20,937 nucleotides of DNA, taken from positions 1 through 20,937 of the forward strand of contig JBBQNG010000045.1 in NCBI GenBank assembly GCA_038329645.1, given 5' to 3'. The notes below the pieces were generated by a model. The model made no database searches and was not told where the DNA came from. It was given only the letters and a program-made list of their open reading frames with translations. The stretch is from SZAS-79 sp038329645 (lineage in GTDB: Bacteria > Pseudomonadota > Gammaproteobacteria > Burkholderiales > SG8-39). Shown here piece after piece: positions 15,258-20,937 of the stretch (its first letter is position 1; the number at the start of each line of letters is the position of its first letter). Position numbers and translations under genes: made by a program.

Positions 15258-17273
15258 GTGTTCTCGAAAATCCTCATTGCCAACCGCGGCGAAATCGCCT
15301 GCAGGGTTACGAAGACCGCGAAACGCCTCGGCATTGGCGTCGTCGCCGTCTATTCGGAAGCCGACGCCCGCGCCCGCCACGTGAGCATTGCGGACGAGGC
15401 GTATTGCATCGGCCCGGCGCCAGCCAAGGAAAGCTACCTGCGAGGCGACGCGATCATCGAGGTGGCGAGAAAATCCGGCGCTCAGGCCATTCATCCCGGC
15501 TACGGCTTTCTTTCGGAAAACGAAGATTTCGCCGCGGCCTGCGCCAAGGCGGGGCTCGTTTTCATCGGTCCGCCGGCGTCGGCGATCCGCGCGATGGGTT
15601 CCAAGAGCGCGGCCAAAACGCTCATGGAAAAAGCCGGCGTGCCTCTCGTCCCCGGCTACCACGGCGACCGGCAGCAGCCCGCGTTCCTGCAGGGCGAAGC
15701 CGACAAGATCGGCTACCCCGTCCTCATCAAGGCTTCGTCCGGCGGCGGCGGCAAAGGCATGCGCATAGTGGAAAAAAGCGCCGACTTCACCGGCGCCCTA
15801 GCGTCCTGCCAGCGCGAGGCCAAGGCTTCGTTCGGCGACGACCGAGTGCTGATCGAGAAATACCTGACGCGCCCGCGCCACATCGAGATCCAGGTATTCG
15901 CGGACACCAAGGGCCAGTGCGTGTATCTCTTCGAGCGCGACTGCTCGGTGCAGCGTCGCCACCAGAAGGTCCTCGAGGAAGCTCCCGCACCGGGTATGAA
16001 GGAGTCCCGCCGCAAGGAAATGGGCGAGGCCGCAGTGGCCGCCGCGACGGCTGTCGGCTACGTCGGCGCCGGCACGGTGGAATTCATCGCAAACCAGGAT
16101 GGTAGTTTTTACTTCATGGAGATGAACACCCGCCTCCAGGTCGAGCACCCGGTAACCGAGATGATCACCGGCCTCGACCTCGTTCAGTGGCAGCTGGAGG
16201 TGGCGGCGGGCAATTCGCTCCCGCTCAAGCAGTCCGGGCTCAGGATCAACGGCCATTCGATCGAAGCGCGCGTGTACGCCGAGAATCCGGCCAAAAACTT
16301 CCTCCCCTCCACCGGCACGCTCAGGCACCTTCGCTCGCCACAAGCCGTCGAATTCGAGCTGGGCAGCGGGCCGGCGCCCGTGCGCGTGGACTCCGGCGTT
16401 CGCGAAGGCGACACCATCAGCCCCTACTACGACCCGATGATTGCCAAGCTGATCGTCTGGGGCGAAACGCGCGAAGTGGCCCTGGCGCGCATGCGCGCAG
16501 CCCTGGGCGAATTCGAGGTGGTCGGGGTCACGACCAACATCGGGTTCCTGGGGCGCGTTGTTGGGAGCCGCGCTTTCGCCGCGGGCGATCTCGACACCGG
16601 GCTCATCGAACGCAACCGGGACGAGCTGTTTCCCGCCGACGGAGCCACGGGCGATGAGGTCCTGGCTTTCGCCACTTACGCCGAGCTGGCGCGTTGCGAA
16701 GCCCTGGCGAAGGATCGCGCGCGCACCTCCGGCGACCCGCATTCCCCCTGGCATTTCGTCGATGGCTGGCGGCAGAACGAAGCGCCGCATCACTCATTCG
16801 TTTTCACCGAAGGGGAGCACCACACCCCGGTGACGACCCGGGGAAATGCGCCCAACTACCGGATGCGCACGCCTTCGGGCGAAACAGCATTGTCAGGCGA
16901 GAGCGGCGCGGACGGCGCCCTCCAGATCCATCTGGACGGGCGCAGCCTCAAGGGACGCGCAGTACGCATCGCGGGCGAATGGAACATCTTCGCCGCAGGC
17001 CAGCAGCATCGGCTCGCGCTGCGCGACGAGCTGCATGAGCTCGAATCGGACGCTCAGGACGGCAGCCTCGCTGCGCCGATGCCGGGCAAAGTGATCGCGG
17101 TGCTGGTGAAGAAAGGCGCCCGGGTCGAAAAAGGCGCGCCGCTCGTGATCCTCGAGGCGATGAAGATGGAGCACACCATCACCGCGCCCCGGGCGGGCAC
17201 CGTCTCGGAGATCCGCTTCGCCGCGGGCGAGCAGGTCGACGAAGGCGTCGACCTGCTTATTCTGATCGACTGA
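15258..17273 (+). CDS. liuD: Methylcrotonyl-CoA carboxylase, alpha (biotin carboxylase/BCCP) subunit
   Basis: Biotin-dependent subunit: ATP and bicarbonate carboxylate the bound biotin, which LiuB then uses. In the 671 residues the order is biotin carboxylase N-domain (ILIANRGEIACRV, 5-17), ATP-grasp with the glycine loop SGGGGKGM (161-168) and the EMNTRLQVEHPVTE motif, biotin carboxylase C-domain, a linker region, and a C-terminal biotinyl domain with EAMKMEH; Lys636 is the biotinylation site, 35 residues from the end as usual. The start is GTG 15258, directly after the liuC stop, with AGGA at 15246-15249. The last codons include a 12-bp perfect hairpin, and the TGA abuts the asnS stop on the other strand. 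Confidence 0.95.
   Translation: MFSKILIANRGEIACRVTKTAKRLGIGVVAVYSEADARARHVSIADEAYCIGPAPAKESYLRGDAIIEVARKSGAQAIHPGYGFLSENEDFAAACAKAGLVFIGPPASAIRAMGSKSAAKTLMEKAGVPLVPGYHGDRQQPAFLQGEADKIGYPVLIKASSGGGGKGMRIVEKSADFTGALASCQREAKASFGDDRVLIEKYLTRPRHIEIQVFADTKGQCVYLFERDCSVQRRHQKVLEEAPAPGMKESRRKEMGEAAVAAATAVGYVGAGTVEFIANQDGSFYFMEMNTRLQVEHPVTEMITGLDLVQWQLEVAAGNSLPLKQSGLRINGHSIEARVYAENPAKNFLPSTGTLRHLRSPQAVEFELGSGPAPVRVDSGVREGDTISPYYDPMIAKLIVWGETREVALARMRAALGEFEVVGVTTNIGFLGRVVGSRAFAAGDLDTGLIERNRDELFPADGATGDEVLAFATYAELARCEALAKDRARTSGDPHSPWHFVDGWRQNEAPHHSFVFTEGEHHTPVTTRGNAPNYRMRTPSGETALSGESGADGALQIHLDGRSLKGRAVRIAGEWNIFAAGQQHRLALRDELHELESDAQDGSLAAPMPGKVIAVLVKKGARVEKGAPLVILEAMKMEHTITAPRAGTVSEIRFAAGEQVDEGVDLLILID
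17230..17257. terminator. 12-bp perfect hairpin in the last codons of liuD; candidate shared terminator with asnS
   Basis: AGCAGGTCGACG (17230-17241) pairs perfectly with CGTCGACCTGCT (17246-17257) around the loop AAGG. On the plus strand the moderately T-rich TATTCT follows, and the liuD stop comes only 13 bases later. On the minus strand the hairpin begins 16 bases after the asnS stop but has no T-run behind it. As the two genes converge with zero spacing, this is the only strong terminator-like structure available to either. It is partly a result of two GTCGAC codon pairs encoding Val-Asp. Confidence 0.5.
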
Positions 17274-18674
17274 TCAGTATTTGGTGTTGCCGGGCGTCCT
17301 CGGGAACGGAATCACGTCCCTCACATTGGACAGGCCGGTGACGTAAGCCACGGTCCGCTCGAAGCCCAACCCGAAACCCGCGTGCGGCACGGTGCCGTAG
17401 CGCCGCAAGTCGCGATACCAGCCGTAGTGCTCGCGATCGAGTCCCGCCTCCCCCATGCGCGCGTCCAGCACGTCCAGCCTTTCCTCGCGCTGGCTACCGC
17501 CGATGATCTCGCCGATCCCCGGCGCCAATACATCCATGGCGGCAACGGTCTTGTCGTCCTCGTTCAGGCGCATGTAGAACGCCTTGATGCCCTTGGGGTA
17601 GTTCATCACGATCACGGGTTTTTTCGCATGCTGCTCAGTGAGGTAGCGCTCGTGCTCGGACTGCAGGTCGATGCCCCATTTGACCGGGAACTCGAACTTC
17701 TGCTTCGCCTTTTCCAGGATGCCGATGGCTTTGCCGTAGTCCATGCGCGCAAACTCTGAATCGACGATGCCCTGCAGCTTTGCGACCAGCCCCTTCTCGA
17801 TGCGCTCGTCGAAGAAAGCCATGTCCTCCGGGCGCTCGGCGAGCAGTGTCCTGAAGATGTGCTTGAGCAGCGCCTCGGCAAGGTTGGCGTCGTCCGACAG
17901 GTCGGCGAAGGCGATCTCGGGCTCGACCATCCAGAATTCGGCCAGGTGCCGGCTGGTGTTGGAATTCTCGGCGCGGAAGGTTGGGCCGAACGTGTACACC
18001 TTGGACATCGCCAGGCAGTAGGCCTCCACGTTGAGCTGGCCCGAGACCGTGAGGAAGGCTTCGCGCCCGAAGAAGTCCTGCGTGAAATCGACCTTTCCAT
18101 CGGGCGTACGCGGCAGTTTGGCGAAGTCTAGCGTCGACACGCGAAACAGCGACCCGGCGCCCTCGGCGTCCGAGGCGGTGATGATCGGCGTGTTGACCCA
18201 GAAGAATCCCTGTTCGTCGAAGAAGTGGTGGATGGCCTTGGCAATCGTGTGGCGCACGCGCGTCGCCGCGCCGATCACGTTCGTGCGCGGACGCAGGTGC
18301 GCGACCTCGCGCAGGAACTCGAGCGAATGCGCCTTGGGCTGGATCGGGTACGAGTCCGGATCGTCCACCCAACCGATGACACTGATCGAAGTGGCCTGCA
18401 TCTCGAAAGGCTGGCCCTTTGCGGGCGAAGGCACGATCGTGCCGGTGGCCTCCACGGCGCATCCCGCGGTCAGGTGCTGGACCTCTGAGACATAGTTGGG
18501 CAGGGTGTTTGGGGCAACGACCTGCACCGGATGGAACGAGGAGCCGTCCGAGACGTTGACGAACGAGATGCCGGCCTTCGAGTCGCGGCGGGTGCGCACC
18601 CAGCCCTTGATCGTGACAGGAATACCCGCCGGCGCGCCGCCAGCAAGGATGGTGAGACAGGGCAGTGAAGTCAT
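17274..18674 (-). CDS. asnS: Asparaginyl-tRNA synthetase
   Basis: Class IIb aminoacyl-tRNA synthetase that charges tRNA-Asn directly. The 466-residue length equals that of E. coli AsnRS. An N-terminal OB-fold anticodon domain (about 18-102, starting VTIKGWVRTRRDSK) is followed by the catalytic domain with motif 2 FRAENSNTSRHLAEFWMVEPE (233-253) and motif 3 GFGLGFER (433-440), ending FPRTPGNTKY. RHLAEFWMVEPE distinguishes it from AspRS. The start ATG (18672-18674) is preceded on its strand by AGGAT about 8 bases upstream. It lies opposite to and inside the liu cluster, separating liuD from liuE. Confidence 0.97.
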   Translation of the reverse strand: MTSLPCLTILAGGAPAGIPVTIKGWVRTRRDSKAGISFVNVSDGSSFHPVQVVAPNTLPNYVSEVQHLTAGCAVEATGTIVPSPAKGQPFEMQATSISVIGWVDDPDSYPIQPKAHSLEFLREVAHLRPRTNVIGAATRVRHTIAKAIHHFFDEQGFFWVNTPIITASDAEGAGSLFRVSTLDFAKLPRTPDGKVDFTQDFFGREAFLTVSGQLNVEAYCLAMSKVYTFGPTFRAENSNTSRHLAEFWMVEPEIAFADLSDDANLAEALLKHIFRTLLAERPEDMAFFDERIEKGLVAKLQGIVDSEFARMDYGKAIGILEKAKQKFEFPVKWGIDLQSEHERYLTEQHAKKPVIVMNYPKGIKAFYMRLNEDDKTVAAMDVLAPGIGEIIGGSQREERLDVLDARMGEAGLDREHYGWYRDLRRYGTVPHAGFGLGFERTVAYVTGLSNVRDVIPFPRTPGNTKY

Positions 18675-18695
18675 GGAGCGATCCTACTACGGCGG

Positions 18696-18701
18696 TACAA
18701 T
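18696..18701 (+). promoter_or_regulatory. -10-like element for liuE, consistent with a leaderless mRNA
   Basis: TACAAT, one mismatch from the consensus -10, ends 6 bases before the liuE ATG (18708). A transcript starting the usual 7 bases after it would begin at or next to the A of the ATG, and no Shine-Dalgarno sequence is visible. A weak -35 (TGGAGC, 18674-18679) lies 16 bases upstream and overlaps the asnS start codon. Confidence 0.45.
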
Positions 18702-18707
18702 TTGGCC

Positions 18708-19625
18708 ATGTCCCTTCCAAAACGCGTTCGCATAGTCGAGATGGGCCCGCGCGACGGCCTGCAGAACGAGCCCGGCGAAGTACCCACGGCGGTAAAGCTC
18801 GAGCTCATCGAGCGGCTCGGCAACGCCGGCCTCACCGCGATCGAGGCCACCGCCTTCGTATCTCCGAAGTGGATCCCGCAGATGGCCGACCACACCGAGG
18901 TGCTGGAAGGCATCCGCAGGAAACCCGGCGTGTCGTACCCGGTCCTCACGCCCAACCTCAAGGGCTTCGAGGCGGCGCTGGCCGCAGGCGCTACCGAAGT
19001 GGCGATCTTCGGCGCAGCCTCCGAATCCTTCTCGAAGAAGAACATCAACTGCTCGATCGCCGAGTCGCTGGAGCGCTTTCGGCCCGTTGCCGAGGCGGCG
19101 GCGAAAGCCGGGGTCAAGGTGCGCGGCTACGTGTCCTGTGTGCTCGCCTGCCCCTACGAAGGCGAGGTTGCGCCGGCGAAAGTGGCCGAAGTGTCGAAAG
19201 CCCTGTTCGAGATGGGCTGCTACGAGGTGTCCCTTGGCGACACCATCGGTGCGGGCACGCCGCTGAAGACCCAAGCCATGATCGAGGCGGTCGGCAAGGT
19301 CATGCCGGTCGCGAAGCTCGCCGGCCATTACCACGACACCTACGGCCAGGCGCTGGCCAATATCTACGCCTCGCTCGAGATGGGCGTGGCGACCTTCGAT
19401 TCGTCGGTGGCGGGCCTGGGCGGCTGTCCCTATGCGGCGGGCGCCTCCGGCAATGTCGCTACGGAAGACGTGCTTTACATGCTGCAGGGGCTGGGCATCG
19501 AGACCGGCGTGGACCTCAACCGCATCGTCGAGACCGGCGAATGGATCTGCGCGATCCTCAAGCGCGAGCCTGGCTCCAAGGCCGGCCGAGCGATCGCCGC
19601 CAAGCGCGCGAAGAAGGCCGCCTAG
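18708..19625 (+). CDS. liuE: Hydroxymethylglutaryl-CoA lyase
   Basis: Cleaves (S)-HMG-CoA to acetyl-CoA and acetoacetate, the last liu step. The 305-residue TIM-barrel enzyme has the signature EMGPRDGLQNE (11-21, with catalytic Arg15 and metal ligand Asp16), the metal-binding HYHDTYG (His207, His209) and the catalytic-Cys loop GLGGCPYAAGASGN (Cys240). I prefer ATG 18708; a TTG two codons earlier is possible but lies against the -10-like TACAAT. Although separated from liuD by asnS on the other strand, the gene completes the pathway. Only 33 bases lie between it and the divergent asnS start, and I see no LiuR-type box there, so its control may differ from that of the main operon. Confidence 0.95.
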   Translation: MSLPKRVRIVEMGPRDGLQNEPGEVPTAVKLELIERLGNAGLTAIEATAFVSPKWIPQMADHTEVLEGIRRKPGVSYPVLTPNLKGFEAALAAGATEVAIFGAASESFSKKNINCSIAESLERFRPVAEAAAKAGVKVRGYVSCVLACPYEGEVAPAKVAEVSKALFEMGCYEVSLGDTIGAGTPLKTQAMIEAVGKVMPVAKLAGHYHDTYGQALANIYASLEMGVATFDSSVAGLGGCPYAAGASGNVATEDVLYMLQGLGIETGVDLNRIVETGEWICAILKREPGSKAGRAIAAKRAKKAA

Positions 19626-19808
19626 TTGGTCGAGTCTCCCTGCGTCGAAGTCTGCCGGATGGATCCGGCCAAGGACGTGTGCGCCGGATGCTGGCGCACG
19701 CTCGGTGAAATCGCCCGCTGGCGCGACATGAGCGATGCCGAGAAGCGCTCGGTGACGGCCGCGATCGCCGTCAGGCGCAGCGCGACGGAATTGCCAATAA
19801 AGGCATAG
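19626..19808 (+). CDS. Small DUF1289 family cysteine-motif protein
   Basis: 60-residue protein with four cysteines in the DUF1289 pattern: Cys6-x3-Cys10 (SPCVEVCRMD) and Cys19-x2-Cys22 (CAGCWR), followed by RTLGEIARW and a helical C-terminus. The cysteines look like a metal or Fe-S site, but the function of the family is not known to me. The start must be TTG 19626, directly after the liuE TAG, because the conserved motif begins four residues in; AAGAAGG at 19611-19617 may serve as ribosome site. The zero spacing suggests it is translated from the liuE mRNA. Confidence 0.82.
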   Translation: MVESPCVEVCRMDPAKDVCAGCWRTLGEIARWRDMSDAEKRSVTAAIAVRRSATELPIKA

Positions 19809-19819
19809 AGATTGTCGTT

Positions 19820-19842
19820 AGAATGGCTCTGCCAGCCATTCT
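19820..19842. terminator. Candidate hairpin between the convergent DUF1289 and crotonase genes
   Basis: AGAATGGCT (19820-19828) and AGCCATTCT (19834-19842) form a perfect 9-bp stem with loop CTGCC in the 64-base AT-richer gap between two convergent genes. This position suits a bidirectional terminator, but neither side has a clean T-run and the stem is only moderately GC-rich. Confidence 0.45.
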
Positions 19843-19872
19843 TACAAAATAGATGTTTTAGAATATTCGCGT

Positions 19873-20673
19873 CTACAGGTCGGAGAAATTGCCGTGCCGC
19901 CCCTTGCCCGACGCGAACCGTGTCGCGCCAGCGGCGCCTTCGGCCGCGAACGCGGGTACCCCGTTGTGCCATTCGAACTCCATCGCGTTGCGCAGGGAGA
20001 GCCCTTGCTGCCGGTGCACCGAGCGCCGGTCGGCCCGCATGCACTCCTGCGGAAAGCGCGCGATTTCCCGCGCCATGGCCTCCGCCGCCTCGCGTGAGGT
20101 CCCATCAGGGACGACCTGCTCGCAGCAGCCGATGCGCAGCGCCTCCTCGGCCGGCACCTTGCGCCCGGTCAGGATGATCTCCATCGCGCGCCCGGTGCCC
20201 ACCAGCCGCGGCAGCCTCACGGTGCCGCCGTCGATGAGCGGTACCCCCCAGCGCCGGCAGTAGACGCCGAAATACGCCGACGCCTCCATGATCCGCACGT
20301 CGCACCACAAGGCGATCTCGAAACCACCCGCGACCGCGGGTCCGGAAATGGCGGCGATCACCGGCTTCTCGAGTTCCATGCGCGTCGGTCCCATCGGCCC
20401 CCGCGGTGCCGGACCAGGCTCATGCGGGTAGTCCAGCGACGACAGCGGCCGGGGATTGTCCACCAGGGAGGCGCTGTACTTGAGGTCGAAGCCCGCGCAG
20501 AAAGCGCCGCCCTCGCCCCACAGCACCGCGACCGAAGCCTCCGGATCGGCGTTGAATTGCCTGAACGCCGCCTCAAGCGCGTCGGCGCTGTCCGGATCCA
20601 TCGCGTTGCGTGCCCGCGGACGGCTATGGATCACGGTCCAGACGGCACCCTCTTTTTCGATGCGTACGCTCAC
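19873..20673 (-). CDS. Enoyl-CoA hydratase/isomerase (crotonase) family protein, atypical active site
   Basis: 266-residue crotonase-fold protein. HSRPRARNAMD, AFCAGFDLKY (oxyanion loop) and GPAVAGGFEIALWCD are typical. Aligning by eye with rat enoyl-CoA hydratase, Glu144 is kept as Glu119 but Glu164 is replaced by Cys139 (FGVYCRRWGVPLIDGG), so a standard hydratase reaction is doubtful and an isomerase or hydrolase-like reaction is possible. The start is GTG (20671-20673), strongly supported by AGGAGG (minus strand, plus coordinates 20681-20686). It diverges from the isomerase-like gene at the window end across 71 bases; joint function of the pair is inference. It is not needed for the liu pathway, which already has liuC. 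Confidence 0.88.
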   Translation of the reverse strand: MSVRIEKEGAVWTVIHSRPRARNAMDPDSADALEAAFRQFNADPEASVAVLWGEGGAFCAGFDLKYSASLVDNPRPLSSLDYPHEPGPAPRGPMGPTRMELEKPVIAAISGPAVAGGFEIALWCDVRIMEASAYFGVYCRRWGVPLIDGGTVRLPRLVGTGRAMEIILTGRKVPAEEALRIGCCEQVVPDGTSREAAEAMAREIARFPQECMRADRRSVHRQQGLSLRNAMEFEWHNGVPAFAAEGAAGATRFASGKGRHGNFSDL

Positions 20674-20744
20674 GGCTTTTCCTCCTGGCGGCGGCCTGCG
20701 GCCCTGTGGCCGGATGGTACAGTGAAGCGAAAGGAGAACGCTGC

Positions 20745-20937
20745 ATGCGCAACGCCGTCTGGTATTTCGATGTCATTTCCCCGTTCGCGTACCTGCACCT
20801 GGCGCGCTTCGGGGAACTGCCGGAAGACCTCTCGATCACCTGCAAGCCGGTGCTGTTTGCGGGGTTGCTGAATCACTGGGGGCAGAAAGGCCCGGCGGAA
20901 ATCCCTTCGAAGCGCCGCTGGACCTATCGTGCCTGCC
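20745..20937 (+). CDS. 2-Hydroxychromene-2-carboxylate isomerase-like protein (DsbA/HCCA family), 5' part
   Basis: First 64 codons of a gene cut by the window end. WYFDVISPFAYLHLARFGELP and KPVLFAGLLNHWGQKGPAEIP, with KRRWTYR, are characteristic of the HCCA isomerase branch of the DsbA/GST-kappa thioredoxin-like fold; the Ser in ISPFAY stands where DsbA has its CxxC and binds glutathione in characterised members. The classical enzyme (NahD) acts in naphthalene breakdown, but most genomic copies have unknown substrates. ATG 20745 follows AAGGAG (20731-20736), and TACAGT at 20718-20723 is a possible -10. It diverges from the crotonase gene. Confidence 0.85.
   Translation, partial: MRNAVWYFDVISPFAYLHLARFGELPEDLSITCKPVLFAGLLNHWGQKGPAEIPSKRRWTYRAC

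Noticed and set aside
14391..15662. 423-codon open frame on the minus strand opposite liuC and the start of liuD
   Set aside because: Antisense shadow crossing two real genes, with no motif and no ribosome site.
17635..18720. 361-codon minus-strand frame in another phase of asnS
   Set aside because: Same strand as asnS but a different frame; asnS has all class II synthetase motifs, and this frame has none.

Overview
The window looks like core chromosome of a high-GC, PHB-forming betaproteobacterium. The lineage is inferred from the gene order argS / SPOR protein / dsbA / SDR, a 592-residue class I PHA synthase, and a complete leucine/isovalerate (liu) cluster under a MerR-type LiuR regulator. 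Coding density is very high. GC and codon use look uniform by eye, and I see no insertion sequence, phage gene, CRISPR array, tRNA or rRNA.

Layout. (1) Bases 1-3823, plus strand: the 3' part of argS, a membrane-anchored SPOR protein, dsbA, a short-chain dehydrogenase, and a cobalamin/siderophore-receptor-like protein without a signal peptide. (2) Bases 3790-6663, minus strand: a metallo-beta-lactamase-fold hydrolase followed by phaC; phaC ends tail-to-tail inside the receptor-like gene. (3) Bases 6784-17273, plus strand: liuR, a LiuR-type palindromic operator, liuA (isovaleryl-CoA dehydrogenase), six accessory genes (nitronate monooxygenase-like, acetyl-CoA acetyltransferase, SDR, RidA-like, hotdog thioesterase, rhodanese), then liuB, liuC and liuD (methylcrotonyl-CoA carboxylase beta, methylglutaconyl-CoA hydratase, carboxylase alpha). 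(4) Bases 17274-18674, minus strand: asnS, abutting liuD with no spacer. (5) Bases 18708-19808, plus strand: liuE (HMG-CoA lyase) and a small DUF1289 protein. (6) A divergent pair: a crotonase on the minus strand and the first 64 codons of a 2-hydroxychromene-2-carboxylate isomerase-like gene on the plus strand, cut by the window end.

How the genes work together. LiuA, LiuB+LiuD, LiuC and LiuE make up the whole route from isovaleryl-CoA to acetyl-CoA plus acetoacetate. The thiolase inside the operon could interconvert acetyl-CoA and acetoacetyl-CoA, and PhaC polymerises hydroxyacyl-CoA, so a link from leucine carbon to PHB is plausible. No CoA-transferase or acetoacetyl-CoA reductase is assigned here, so that link is inference.

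No undescribed defence, mobile or otherwise exotic system is visible. The points most worth a second look are: the six-gene insertion between liuA and liuB with its own palindromic promoter region; a 12-bp perfect hairpin built into the last codons of liuD where liuD and asnS converge with zero spacing; a GC-rich stem-loop between liuB and liuC; a MerR-style operator/promoter before liuA; a possible leaderless promoter at liuE; and the signal-less B12-receptor-like protein.
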